A program made the translations under genes and the position numbers. Shown here piece after piece: positions 16,771-25,356 of a stretch of 51,569 bases of DNA. The notes beneath the pieces were generated by a model. It was not told where the DNA came from. It saw only the letters and a program-made list of their open reading frames with translations, and ran no database searches. How positions within the stretch are numbered: position 1 is the stretch's first letter; each line of letters starts with the position of its first letter. Source of the DNA: Pseudomonas sp. Fl4BN1 (GTDB taxonomy: Bacteria > Pseudomonadota > Gammaproteobacteria > Pseudomonadales > Pseudomonadaceae); contig NZ_JAAARM010000039.1 in assembly GCF_009908285.1 (NCBI RefSeq), positions 1 through 51,569 of the forward strand. Reading direction: 5' to 3'.

Positions 16771-17868
16771 ATGAGTCGCCCCTTGAGCGTCGGCATCATC
16801 GCCAACCCGGCTTCGGGCCGCGATGTGCGTCGCCTCACCGCCAACGCCGGTCTGTTCTCCAGCACCGACAAAGTCTCGGTGATCCAGCGCCTGTTGGCAG
16901 CCTTCGGTGCCACCGGCATCACCCAGGTGCTGATGCCCACCGACATGACCGGCATCGCCGCTGCGGTGCAGAAGAACAGCCGCAGCCGCCAGGCCCGGGA
17001 GCAGCACTGGCCGGCCCTGGAGTTCCTCGACCTGACCCTGCGCCAGAGCGTCGAAGACACCCGCCAGGCCGCGCGCTGGATGGTCGAGCGCGGGGTGGCG
17101 CTGATCGCCGTACTCGGCGGCGATGGCACCCACAAGGCGGTGGCCGCTGAGGTCGGCGACATCCCATTGCTGACCCTGTCCACCGGCACCAACAACGCCT
17201 TTCCGGAACTGCGCGAAGCCACCAGTGCGGGGCTGGCCGGTGGGCTCTACGCCAGCGGCCGGGTGCCCGCCGAGATTGCCCTGCGGCGCAACAAGCGGCT
17301 GCTGGTGCGCGAGCCGTCCCGCGGCCTGTGTGAAGTGGCCCTGGTGGATGTGGCGGTGTCGCCCCTGGCCTTTGTCGGCGCCCGGGCCATCAGCCGTGCT
17401 AGCGACCTGGCGCAGGTGTTCGTGACCTTCGCCGAGCCTCAGTCCATCGGCATTTCCGCCCTCTGCGGGTTGTGGCTGCCGGTCACCCGCCAGGAGCCCC
17501 ACGGCGCCTGGATGCGCCTGGACCCGCACTCCCCCCAAGCGCTGCTGGTGCCCCTGGCCCCCGGCCTGTTGCAGGGCTGCGGCGTGCTGGACGCCGGCTA
17601 CCTGCAACCCGAGGTGCCCCAGCCGCTGTGCCTGAACGCCGGCACCCTGGCCCTGGATGGCGAGCGCGAGATCGAATTCAACCCCCACGACCGGCCCACG
17701 GTCACCCTGGATGCCGGCGGCCCGCTGAGCATCGACGTCAACTCGGTGCTGGAACACGCGGCGCGCCAGCGCCTGCTGGCCATCGACCGCCATCACCGGC
17801 AACACCCCGTGAACCTTCAGTCCGAAGACACCCTGGAGAATAAAAATGTCGACACCCCTGACCACTGA
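16771..17868 (+). CDS. acoX: AcoX, NAD kinase-like protein of the acetoin operon
   Basis: A 365-residue protein of the ATP-NAD kinase/AcoX family. The fold marker GGDGTHKAV lies near residue 115, followed by the TLSTGTNNAFP segment. AcoX is encoded at the head of many Pseudomonas and Ralstonia aco operons; its biochemical role is not settled, and acetoin cleavage itself does not need it. GGTGAG lies just before the ATG. The 3' end overlaps the acoA start by 23 bases, indicating coupled translation. Confidence 0.93.
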   Translation: MSRPLSVGIIANPASGRDVRRLTANAGLFSSTDKVSVIQRLLAAFGATGITQVLMPTDMTGIAAAVQKNSRSRQAREQHWPALEFLDLTLRQSVEDTRQAARWMVERGVALIAVLGGDGTHKAVAAEVGDIPLLTLSTGTNNAFPELREATSAGLAGGLYASGRVPAEIALRRNKRLLVREPSRGLCEVALVDVAVSPLAFVGARAISRASDLAQVFVTFAEPQSIGISALCGLWLPVTRQEPHGAWMRLDPHSPQALLVPLAPGLLQGCGVLDAGYLQPEVPQPLCLNAGTLALDGEREIEFNPHDRPTVTLDAGGPLSIDVNSVLEHAARQRLLAIDRHHRQHPVNLQSEDTLENKNVDTPDH

Positions 17869-18823
17869 CCAGTTGCTTCACGCCTACCGGGTGATGCGCA
17901 CCATCCGCGCATTCGAAGAACGCCTGCACGTGGAATTCGCCACCGGCGAGATCCCCGGTTTCGTCCACCTCTACGCCGGCGAAGAAGCCTCGGCCGCCGG
18001 GGTCATGGCCCACCTGCGCGACGATGACTGCATCGCCTCCAACCACCGTGGCCACGGCCATTGCATCGCCAAAGGCGTGGACGTCTACGGGATGATGGCG
18101 GAGATCTACGGCAAGAAGACCGGGGTCTGCCAGGGCAAGGGCGGCTCCATGCACATCGCCGATTTCGAGAAGGGCATGCTCGGCGCCAACGGCATTGTCG
18201 GCGCCGGTGCGCCGCTGGTGGTGGGCGCGGCCCTGGCCGCGCGGCTGCAAGGCACCGACGGCGTGTCGGTGGTGTTCTTCGGCGACGGCGGCTCCAACGA
18301 GGGCGCGGTGTTCGAGGCCATGAACATGGCCTCGGTGTGGAACCTGCCGTGCCTGTTCATCGCCGAGAACAACGGCTACGCCGAGGCCACGGCGTCCAAC
18401 TGGTCGGTGGCCTGCGATCACATCGCCGACCGCGCCGCCGGCTTCGGCATGCCCGGGGTGACGGTGGACGGTTTTGACTTCTTCGCCGTGCACGAAGCCG
18501 CCGGCGCCGCCGTGGAGCGGGCCCGGGCCGGGGAGGGGCCGTCGCTGATCGAGGTCAAGCTGACCCGTTACTACGGCCACTTCGAGGGCGACGCCCAGAC
18601 CTACCGCGCCCCGGACGAGGTCAAGCATTACCGCGAGCACAACGACTGCCTGATGCAGTTCCGGCAAAGCACCAGCCGTTCCGGGCGGGTGCAGGCCAGC
18701 CAGTTGGACCAGATCGATGCAGAGGTGGAAGCGCTGATCGAAGACGCGGTGTGCAAGGCCAAGTCCGACCCTAAACCGAGCCCCGCCGACCTGCTCAGCG
18801 ACGTGTACGTCAGTTACCCGTAA
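17846..18823 (+). CDS. acoA: Acetoin dehydrogenase E1 component, alpha subunit
   Basis: A 325-residue thiamine-diphosphate enzyme subunit. The ThDP/Mg motif is GDGGSNEGAVFEAMNMASVWNLP followed by FIAENNGYA (residues about 148-180). The N-terminal part has EEASAAGVMAHLRDDD and the RGHGH segment typical of E1 alpha subunits. With AcoB it cleaves acetoin, transferring the acetyl unit to the lipoyl arm of AcoC and releasing acetaldehyde. GGAG lies upstream of the ATG, inside the 3' end of acoX. Confidence 0.95.
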   Translation: MSTPLTTDQLLHAYRVMRTIRAFEERLHVEFATGEIPGFVHLYAGEEASAAGVMAHLRDDDCIASNHRGHGHCIAKGVDVYGMMAEIYGKKTGVCQGKGGSMHIADFEKGMLGANGIVGAGAPLVVGAALAARLQGTDGVSVVFFGDGGSNEGAVFEAMNMASVWNLPCLFIAENNGYAEATASNWSVACDHIADRAAGFGMPGVTVDGFDFFAVHEAAGAAVERARAGEGPSLIEVKLTRYYGHFEGDAQTYRAPDEVKHYREHNDCLMQFRQSTSRSGRVQASQLDQIDAEVEALIEDAVCKAKSDPKPSPADLLSDVYVSYP

Positions 18824-18856
18824 CGCCTCCTCCCAGAACAACAAGAGACCACCATC

Positions 18857-19870
18857 ATGGCGAGAAAAATCAGTTACCAGCAGGCCATCAACGAAGCCCT
18901 GGCCCAGGAAATGCGCCGCGACCCCAGCGTGTTCATCATGGGTGAAGACGTGGCCGGCGGTGCCGGCGCCCCCGGCGACAACGACGCCTGGGGCGGCGTG
19001 CTCGGGGTGACCAAGGGCCTCTACCATCAATTCCCCGGGCGGGTGCTGGACACCCCGCTGTCGGAAATCGGCTACGTCGGCGCCGCAGTCGGTGCTGCTA
19101 CCCGCGGCGTGCGCCCGGTGTGCGAGCTGATGTTCGTCGACTTCGCCGGCTGCTGCCTGGACCAGATCCTCAACCAGGCGGCGAAGTTTCGCTACATGTT
19201 CGGCGGCAAGGCCCAGACCCCGCTGGTGATCCGCACCATGGTCGGCGCCGGCCTGCGCGCCGCGGCCCAGCACTCGCAGATGCTCACCTCGCTGTGGACT
19301 CACATCCCCGGGCTGAAAGTGGTCTGCCCGTCGTCGCCCTACGACGCCAAGGGCCTGCTGATCCAGGCCATCCGCGACAACGACCCGGTGATTTTTTGCG
19401 AGCACAAAATGCTCTACAGCCTGCAGGGCGACGTGCCGGAGGAGTCCTACGCCATTCCGTTCGGCGAGGCCAACTTCCTGCGCGACGGCAAGGACGTGAC
19501 CCTGGTGTCCTACGGGCGCACGGTGAACACCGCGCTGGAGGCGGCCCGTAGCCTGGCCGGGCGCGGCATCGACTGCGAGGTGATCGACCTGCGCACCACC
19601 AGCCCCCTGGACGAAGACAGCATCCTGGAAAGCGTGGAGAAGACCGGGCGCCTGGTGGTGATCGACGAAGCCAACCCGCGCTGCTCCATGGCCACCGACA
19701 TCTCGGCCCTGGTGGCGCAGAAAGCCTTCGCCTCCCTCAAGGCGCCGATCGAAATGGTCACCGCGCCCCATACGCCAGTGCCGTTCTCCGACGCCCTGGA
19801 AGACCTGTACATCCCCGACGCGGCGAAGATCGAGAAAGCCGTGCTCACTGTGATCGAGTGGAGCCGCTGA
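18857..19870 (+). CDS. acoB: Acetoin dehydrogenase E1 component, beta subunit
   Basis: A 337-residue E1 beta subunit. It starts MARKISYQQAINEALAQEMRRDP and has GEDVAGGAG, the LSEIGYVGAAVGAA segment, the RTMVGAGLRAAAQHSQ loop and a C-terminal transketolase-like domain (LVSYGRTVNTALEAARSLAGRGIDCEVIDLRT). It forms the alpha2beta2 E1 with AcoA. It follows acoA by 33 bases, and its TGA shares a base with the acoC ATG. A long opposite-strand ORF (17738-19771) is a shadow. Confidence 0.95.
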   Translation: MARKISYQQAINEALAQEMRRDPSVFIMGEDVAGGAGAPGDNDAWGGVLGVTKGLYHQFPGRVLDTPLSEIGYVGAAVGAATRGVRPVCELMFVDFAGCCLDQILNQAAKFRYMFGGKAQTPLVIRTMVGAGLRAAAQHSQMLTSLWTHIPGLKVVCPSSPYDAKGLLIQAIRDNDPVIFCEHKMLYSLQGDVPEESYAIPFGEANFLRDGKDVTLVSYGRTVNTALEAARSLAGRGIDCEVIDLRTTSPLDEDSILESVEKTGRLVVIDEANPRCSMATDISALVAQKAFASLKAPIEMVTAPHTPVPFSDALEDLYIPDAAKIEKAVLTVIEWSR

Positions 19871-20982
19871 TGAGCCAGATCCATACCCTGACCATGCCCA
19901 AGTGGGGCCTGTCGATGACCGAGGGCCGGGTCGATGCCTGGCTCAAGGAAGAGGGGCAGAGCATCAGCAAGGGCGACGAAGTGCTGGACGTGGAGACCGA
20001 CAAGATCTCCAGCAGCGTCGAGGCGCCGTTCTCCGGCATTCTGCGCCGGCAGATCGCCCGCCAGGACGAGACCCTGGCGGTGGGCGCGTTGCTGGGCATC
20101 GTGGTGGATGGCGAAGCCAGTGACGCCGAGATCGACGCGGTGATCGAGCAGTTCCAGGCCAGCTTCGTGCCCGGTGACAGCGCCGACGAAGACAGCGGCC
20201 CGGCGCCGCAAAAGGTGGAAATCGGCGGTCGGTTGATCCGCTATTTCGAGCGCGGTGAAGGCGCCACGCCAGTGCTGCTGGTGCACGGCTTTGGCGGCGA
20301 CCTCAACAACTGGCTGTTCAACCACGAGGCCCTGGCCGCCGGGCGCCGGGTGATTGCCCTGGACCTGCCGGGCCACGGCGAATCGACCAAGGCCCTGCAA
20401 CGGGGTGACCTCGACGAATTGAGCGAAGTGCTGCTGGCGCTGCTGGATCACCTGGAGATTCCCGCGGCCCATCTGGTGGGCCACTCCATGGGCGGCGCGG
20501 TGTCCCTCAACACCGCGCGGCTGGCGCCAGACCGCGTGCGTTCCCTGACCCTGATCGGCAGTGCCGGGCTGGGCCGCGAGATCAATGGCGACTACCTGCA
20601 AGGCTTTGTCGAGGCGGGCAACCGCAATGCGCTGAAGCCGCAGCTGGTGCAGCTGTTCTCCAATGCCGAGCTGGTGAACCGGCAGATGCTCGACGACATG
20701 CTCAAGTACAAGCGCCTGGAAGGGGTGCAGGCGGCCCTCGGGCAGCTTGCTAGCAACCTCTTCGCCGACGGCCGCCAGCAGGCCGACCTGCGCCCGGTGG
20801 TGCAGGACGGCCCGCAGCCGGTGCTGGTGATCTGGGGCAGCGACGACCGGATCATTCCAGTGAGCCACAGCGCCGATCTCAAGGCGCAGATCGAGGTGCT
20901 GCCGGGGCAGGGGCACATGCTGCAGATGGAAGCGGCGGAGCAGGTCAACCGCCTGATCCTCGACTTCATCCAGCAGCACTGA
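19870..20982 (+). CDS. acoC: AcoC: lipoyl domain fused to alpha/beta-hydrolase (acetoin dehydrogenase E2)
   Basis: A 370-residue protein. Residues about 3-80 are a lipoyl domain with the acceptor lysine K45 in ETDKISS. From about residue 125 there is an alpha/beta-hydrolase fold: VLLVHGFGGDLNNW, nucleophile S206 in GHSMGG, an acidic segment in WGSDDRIIP and His in GQGHMLQME. The classical E2 acyltransferase motif HxxxDG and a peripheral-subunit-binding domain were not seen. This is the layout of Pseudomonas AcoC. It accepts the acetyl group from E1 and forms acetyl-CoA. No lipoamide dehydrogenase (E3) gene follows, so E3 must come from elsewhere. Confidence 0.93.
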   Translation: MSQIHTLTMPKWGLSMTEGRVDAWLKEEGQSISKGDEVLDVETDKISSSVEAPFSGILRRQIARQDETLAVGALLGIVVDGEASDAEIDAVIEQFQASFVPGDSADEDSGPAPQKVEIGGRLIRYFERGEGATPVLLVHGFGGDLNNWLFNHEALAAGRRVIALDLPGHGESTKALQRGDLDELSEVLLALLDHLEIPAAHLVGHSMGGAVSLNTARLAPDRVRSLTLIGSAGLGREINGDYLQGFVEAGNRNALKPQLVQLFSNAELVNRQMLDDMLKYKRLEGVQAALGQLASNLFADGRQQADLRPVVQDGPQPVLVIWGSDDRIIPVSHSADLKAQIEVLPGQGHMLQMEAAEQVNRLILDFIQQH

Positions 20983-21040
20983 GGTGTTCTGCGGCGGCCA
21001 GGGGGCCGTCGCAGCTCGATAACAATAAGGAGAAGCCAAG

Positions 21041-22144
21041 ATGAGTGTTTCCCTCAAGCCGGTTCCCAGCATGCGTGCCGCGGTCTGGCACGGCCGCCAC
21101 GATATCCGCGTCGAAGACGTGCCACTGCCCGACGCGCCAGCGGCCGGCTGGGTGCAGATCCGCGTCGACTGGTGCGGCATCTGCGGTTCCGACCTGCACG
21201 AATACGTGGCCGGGCCGGTGTTCATTCCGGTGGCGGCGCCGCACCCGCTGACCGGGATCAAGGGCCAGTGCATCCTCGGCCACGAGTTCTGCGGCGAGAT
21301 AGTCACTCTGGGCGAAGGGGTCCAGGGTTTCAGCGTTGGCCAGCCAGTGGCCGCCGACGCCTGCCAGCATTGCGGCACCTGCTACTACTGCACCCACGGC
21401 CTGTACAACATCTGTGAAAACCTGGCCTTTACCGGGCTGATGAACAACGGCGCCTTCGCCGAATTGGTCAACGTGCCGGCCAACCTGCTGTACGCCTTGC
21501 CGGCCAACTTTCCCGCCGAGGCCGGGGCGCTGATCGAGCCGCTGGCGGTGGGCATGCACGCGGTAAAAAAGGCCGGCAGCCTGCTGGGGCAGAACGTAGT
21601 GGTGGTCGGCGCCGGCACCATCGGCCTGTGCACCATCATGTGCGCCAAGGCTGCCGGCGCGGCCCAGGTGATCGCCCTGGAAATGTCCGGCGCGCGCAAG
21701 GCCAAGGCCCTGGAGGTGGGCGCGACCCACGTGCTCGATCCCAAGGAATGCGACGCCCTGGCCGAGGTCAAGCGCCTGACCGGCGGCCTGGGGGCCGATG
21801 TCAGCTTTGAATGCATTGGTAACAAGCACACCGCCAAGCTGGCCATCGACCTGATCCGCAAGGCCGGCAAGTGCGTGCTGGTGGGCATTTTCGAAGAGCC
21901 CAGCGAGTTCAACTTCTTCGAGCTGGTGGCCACCGAGAAGCAGGTGCTGGGGGCCCTGGCCTACAACGGTGAGTTCGCCGATGTGATCGCCTTTATCGCC
22001 GACGGCCGCCTGGATATTTCGCCCCTGGTGACCGGGCGGATTCAGCTGGAACAGATCGTTGGCCAGGGCTTCGAAGAGCTGGTCAACAACAAGGAACACA
22101 ACGTCAAGATCATCGTTTCGCCGGGACCGTTGCGACGCTCGTAA
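21041..22144 (+). CDS. bdhA: 2,3-butanediol dehydrogenase (zinc-dependent MDR family)
   Basis: A 367-residue zinc-containing medium-chain dehydrogenase. Catalytic zinc ligands lie in DWCGICGSDLHEY and GHEFCGEI. Cysteines of the structural-zinc region follow (CQHCGTCYYCTHGLYNIC). The Rossmann motif is VVGAGTIGLCT. It oxidises 2,3-butanediol to acetoin, feeding the acetoin dehydrogenase encoded just upstream. AAGGAG precedes the ATG, and 58 bases separate it from acoC. It is the last gene of the operon. Confidence 0.94.
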   Translation: MSVSLKPVPSMRAAVWHGRHDIRVEDVPLPDAPAAGWVQIRVDWCGICGSDLHEYVAGPVFIPVAAPHPLTGIKGQCILGHEFCGEIVTLGEGVQGFSVGQPVAADACQHCGTCYYCTHGLYNICENLAFTGLMNNGAFAELVNVPANLLYALPANFPAEAGALIEPLAVGMHAVKKAGSLLGQNVVVVGAGTIGLCTIMCAKAAGAAQVIALEMSGARKAKALEVGATHVLDPKECDALAEVKRLTGGLGADVSFECIGNKHTAKLAIDLIRKAGKCVLVGIFEEPSEFNFFELVATEKQVLGALAYNGEFADVIAFIADGRLDISPLVTGRIQLEQIVGQGFEELVNNKEHNVKIIVSPGPLRRS

Positions 22145-22156
22145 ACGAGCGATTTG

Positions 22157-22188
22157 GCGATGGCCGGCAGCGGCCATCGCACTTTTTT
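22157..22188 (+). terminator. Rho-independent terminator of the aco operon
   Basis: GCGATGGCCG-GCAG-CGGCCATCGC forms a perfect 10-bp stem with a tetraloop, followed by AC and six T. It begins 12 bases after the bdhA stop. Confidence 0.95.
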
Positions 22189-22286
22189 ACAGTTTTGCGT
22201 TCTATCACCAGGCCTGGCTACGCCGATCCCCGTCGCAGCCCGTGAATTCCGACCCGGTGCCGATGGCCTACGCTCCCTCTTCTTGC

Positions 22287-23012
22287 ATGATGCAAAACCG
22301 CTTTCAGCGCCTGCTTCTGGCAGGGCTGCTGATGCTCAGCGCCACTGCCTGCACCCAGCAGCAAGGGCGCGATATCGCCAAACAGTTTCGTGAAGGCAAG
22401 CCTGACGAATTTTTCCAGACCAGCGTTGATCGCATGGCCACCATCGGCATGCGTGACAACCTGCAGAGCCTGTACCTGCTGATGGGCAAGCTCTATCTGC
22501 GCAACCCCAGCCAGTGGCGCAAGTCGGGGTTTGCCGATGGCACCACAGCCCAGCGGGAGATCCGCAATGCCATTGAACAACGCCAGCCATTGCCAGCCTT
22601 GGGCGATCGCCGCGACCTGGTGGCCCTGAGTTATTCCCTGAGCCCGGAGTTTCAGGGCGATCGGGTCGGGGCCTTCATCTATGCCATTGGCAGCATGCTG
22701 GTGACGGCCCACGGCGGGCGTACCGAGTTCTACATGACCGACAGCATCGATCCGCAGTTCATCAGCAACGCCGCGCGCAATATCGAGAAGGCCACCTGGC
22801 TGCTGAGCCAGCGTCAGGATGCCAACGGCGTGCTGTTGCTGTTCTCCAATGAGATTTCCGAGGAGGGCAGCAACCTGAGTTTTGCCGTGGAGTTCGGCAA
22901 GATCGTGGCGCGCCTGGATTTGCTGACGCAGATTCTGGATGAGCGTTATCGGCGGGTGGGGCTCAATTACGCGCAGAGCTTGTTGCTGATGAATTTCTTG
23001 CCGGTGCAGTAG
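22287..23012 (+). CDS. Putative lipoprotein
   Basis: About 241 residues. The N terminus MMQNRFQRLLLAGLLMLSATAC is a lipoprotein signal with Cys at about position 22, followed by polar TQQQGRD. The mature part is mostly helical (VDRMATIGMRDNLQSLYLLMGKLYLRNPSQW, then NIEKATWLLSQRQDANGVLLLFSNEIS). Starts at 22263 or 22290 are also possible; none has a clear ribosome site. The family is not recognised. It follows the aco terminator and is probably transcribed on its own. Confidence 0.75.
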   Translation: MMQNRFQRLLLAGLLMLSATACTQQQGRDIAKQFREGKPDEFFQTSVDRMATIGMRDNLQSLYLLMGKLYLRNPSQWRKSGFADGTTAQREIRNAIEQRQPLPALGDRRDLVALSYSLSPEFQGDRVGAFIYAIGSMLVTAHGGRTEFYMTDSIDPQFISNAARNIEKATWLLSQRQDANGVLLLFSNEISEEGSNLSFAVEFGKIVARLDLLTQILDERYRRVGLNYAQSLLLMNFLPVQ

Positions 23013-23039
23013 CCGACAAGCGCCGCTACCGAAGGCTGC

Positions 23040-23224
23040 GATAAGGTCCGACGTCGAAGGGCTGGTGCTGTGAGGCGCGTACCGCGCAAAATACCGGGCG
23101 AGTGTGTGAAGCCTTGGCCAGGGCGGTTACTGGCAGCGCCGGGAACGCTGCGGATAGGGTCTTGGCTTTACGAAAAATGCGCCGGCACTGCGCTGGCGAA
23201 ACAATCAACGTGTTGCCATAAGGA
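23040..23224 (+). other. Open segment without start codon (possible displaced C-terminal remnant)
   Basis: One frame stays open for about 60 codons (TSKGWCCEARTAQNTGRVCEA near its start) and ends in TAA a few bases before the next gene. No ATG opens it. The layout, a coding remnant directly before an immunity-type gene, resembles displaced toxin C-termini in orphan immunity arrays, but no toxin motif is recognisable. Confidence 0.25.
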
Positions 23225-23232
23225 ATAGCATC

Positions 23233-23751
23233 ATGGTTGTTTTTGATGCCGCTGAATTTCACCGCCGAGTTGTCGCGGCCTCTCGTCAGGCGATAGCGAA
23301 ATTTACAATGCAAATGCCCGAGTCTGAAGTGTGCGGCTTTGCGTTGTACTCCGACGCGGACGCAACCTCCCTGTCTGTATCGCTCAACTGCAAAACCCAC
23401 CTGGCGAAGATGCAGGCCAAGTACCCTGAAGATCCCGTCTATTTCAAGTGGAGTCCCGGCGAATGGAGTCATGAGGGCTTTGGCGAGGAGTTTTTTGCGG
23501 ACATATCCGAGGATATGCGGCGCTCCTGTGAGTCGGTCTCGGAAGGGCCCGACTTCAAACAGCATTGCGATGCTGTTTTTGGCCTCTGCGTCGACGCCCT
23601 TAAAGAGTTGCGCCAGACCGAGTTGGCTGGGGTCATTTTCGCTTTCTCGGTGACCGATACTCTCGACCCGGAGACGGAAATCCATTGGATCAGGGACACC
23701 AATTGCCCTTCGCAGGCGGCCGAGTTTGAGCGCTGGATTGTCCAGCAATAA
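23233..23751 (+). CDS. DUF4303 family protein (immunity-type)
   Basis: A 172-residue soluble protein. It starts with a helix (FDAAEFHRRVVAASRQAI) and has CGFALYSDADATSLSVSLN, YFKWSPGEWSHEG and a C-terminal DTLDPETEIHWIRDTN segment, matching my memory of DUF4303. That family turns up often in polymorphic-toxin immunity loci. The overlapping minus-strand ORF (23026-23934) is less convincing. It opens a run of five small co-oriented genes with no recognisable toxin beside them. Function as an immunity protein is inference from family and context. Confidence 0.75.
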   Translation: MVVFDAAEFHRRVVAASRQAIAKFTMQMPESEVCGFALYSDADATSLSVSLNCKTHLAKMQAKYPEDPVYFKWSPGEWSHEGFGEEFFADISEDMRRSCESVSEGPDFKQHCDAVFGLCVDALKELRQTELAGVIFAFSVTDTLDPETEIHWIRDTNCPSQAAEFERWIVQQ

Positions 23752-23757
23752 TGTCAA

Positions 23758-24096
23758 ATGTTCCGGTCCAGGTATCGCACGGGTATCGAACAGGAACGCC
23801 TGCTCAAGCAACTGGTGTTGTTGCCGGTCGGCCTCAACGGTGAAGGTATTCACGGCCCGACCGATGATGTGGGATTTGGCGACAACGGCAAGCACATGAC
23901 CTGCTGGCACCATGAGCACAGTCTCGATCATCAAAGGCTGGTGTTTTCCGATGATCAGACCGACTGCCCGATCTTTGGGGATGTGAAGCAGTCATCAGGT
24001 GCGGATTTGATACGGATATTAAAAGGAGTCGATGGATGCTGGATCACATTCAGGAAATCAAATCGATCATATTTTGTGAAAAGTATGAATCAATAG
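23758..24096 (+). CDS. Uncertain ORF between immunity-type genes
   Basis: A 112-residue frame starting seven bases after the DUF4303 stop. It contains LNGEGIHGPTDDVGFGDNGKHMTCWHHEHSLDHQRLVFSDDQ, in which the WHHEH cluster is suggestive of a metal or nuclease motif but matches no family I know. The last 60 bases overlap the next gene, which has the better ribosome site. A different frame opens at 23751 (overlapping the DUF4303 stop) and stops after 30 codons, so a decayed or frameshifted gene is possible. Confidence 0.3.
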   Translation: MFRSRYRTGIEQERLLKQLVLLPVGLNGEGIHGPTDDVGFGDNGKHMTCWHHEHSLDHQRLVFSDDQTDCPIFGDVKQSSGADLIRILKGVDGCWITFRKSNRSYFVKSMNQ

Positions 24097-24473
24097 TGAA
24101 TGCCATTAAGTCCGCTGCAGGGATTGAGATTTTTCAAGAGTATGAAGATGTAATGGTTGCAATAGACGCCAGAAGGATCGCCTTGTCTGGCGTGTCGTAT
24201 AAAGAAATACAGGAAGCTTTGAATGATGGAGAGGGTTTATTGAAATTCTCAATCAATAAACTTGCCAAAAAAGACCAGGATGTGGAGCAGGAAGGCTATG
24301 AGCCCAGCGTGCTGGTCAAGTGTCACGGGTATTCAAAAGCCTTTCTCTTGATCAATCTTGTGGACCTCATAGTGGCTAGGCGGGGGAGTAAGGAACTTGA
24401 ACAGTACTTTAAGTCCTCCCGTATTCCTGATTGGAAGAACTATGCGAAAGAGGTTTTGAACTTTGTGCCTTGA
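24036..24473 (+). CDS. AT-rich small protein, putative immunity gene
   Basis: A 145-residue soluble protein preceded by AAAAGGAG at seven bases. The sequence (MLDHIQEIKSIIFCEKYESIVNAIKS) is mainly helical with a hydrophobic C-terminal helix (KAFLLINLVDLIVARRGSKELEQYF). The codons are strikingly richer in A and T than in the neighbouring catabolic genes, a sign of recent transfer. No family was recognised. Its place between a DUF4303 gene and a SUKH fragment suggests an orphan immunity protein. Confidence 0.65.
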   Translation: MLDHIQEIKSIIFCEKYESIVNAIKSAAGIEIFQEYEDVMVAIDARRIALSGVSYKEIQEALNDGEGLLKFSINKLAKKDQDVEQEGYEPSVLVKCHGYSKAFLLINLVDLIVARRGSKELEQYFKSSRIPDWKNYAKEVLNFVP

Positions 24474-24612
24474 GGGTTTTTGATCCTGCGAAAGCCACCT
24501 GATCCATGCCCGGACCTGGCACACCGCAGGACATGACCGAGGTCGAAGGGCATAGCGTGTGGTGCGCTTACTGTAAGGTGCAGTGTTAAGCGTATTGAAA
24601 TGTAGGTGGTGT

Positions 24613-25224
24613 ATGAGTCTTGAAAATAGAGCGATATTTGAGCGGAAATTGCTTGAGAAATTGAAGGAGATTGAGCTTTCCAACTCAATGATAAAAGCCT
24701 CAAAAAACAAACTAAAATTCAAGAGTGGAAATAAATTTGTCGCGGAGCTGTATATTCAACACCTGGCCCGAGTTGACAGCTACTACCTTGGTGGGACTGT
24801 TTACGGGGGCGCGATTTTTGAGGGTTTGTCCAGCATTGAACCGCCCTACAAAAGTAATGTGTTCAATGACTCCTGTTGCTCATTTACGACGCTTGGTCAG
24901 GAGGATAAAAAATTCAGTCTGGAACTTGGAGGGGCCATAAAAACTCCCTCACTTGCTGACGTGGAAGCTGTTTGCGGGCATATTAAGAAAGTCCTTGAAG
25001 ATCACTATGTGCCGAAAATCATCGCCTGCATCATTCCCGGCCAAAGAACCATTCGTGATGTGTTGGAGTCTCCAGACGAATACTCTTTTCCAGCGCCATT
25101 CATTTATTGTGCAATAAAAAATGACGCGAAAATTGTCGAGTGCGGCATGTTGGATAAGGTGCGCCAGAGTAAGCGGGTTATAAAAAATAAAGAATTTGAT
25201 TTAAAACTGTTTGAAGGCTTTTAG
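24613..25224 (+). CDS. AT-rich hypothetical protein, putative immunity gene
   Basis: A 203-residue soluble protein, starting MSLENRAIFERKLLEKLKEIEL. An alpha-helical start is followed by beta-rich segments (NKFVAELYIQHLARVDSYYLGGTVYGG). The ATG at 24613 has AGGTGG upstream; an ATG 30 bases earlier is in frame but lacks a site. AT-rich codon use matches the preceding gene and contrasts with the rest of the window. Family not recognised; an immunity role is inferred from context. Confidence 0.65.
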   Translation: MSLENRAIFERKLLEKLKEIELSNSMIKASKNKLKFKSGNKFVAELYIQHLARVDSYYLGGTVYGGAIFEGLSSIEPPYKSNVFNDSCCSFTTLGQEDKKFSLELGGAIKTPSLADVEAVCGHIKKVLEDHYVPKIIACIIPGQRTIRDVLESPDEYSFPAPFIYCAIKNDAKIVECGMLDKVRQSKRVIKNKEFDLKLFEGF

Positions 25225-25356
25225 CCCATGGGCAATACGCTGGCAGGTGTTTAAGGTGGTAGCCCGACTCTTTCCACGGCGCGCCGATGGCACGTCGCAG
25301 GAGTTGAGTAATGTCCAAGGGCATGTGGTGTAGCAACGGCAGCAGGAGGATAGATC

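Noticed and set aside
17738..19771. 677-residue minus-strand ORF opposite acoA/acoB
   Set aside because: Low-complexity His/Val/Gly-rich translation, no start signal; complement of two well-defined genes.
23026..23934. 302-residue minus-strand ORF over the DUF4303 gene
   Set aside because: Its C-terminal half is antisense to a recognisable family, and no ribosome site or motif supports it. Its N-terminal part (23760-23934) remains a weak alternative to the uncertain + strand ORF.
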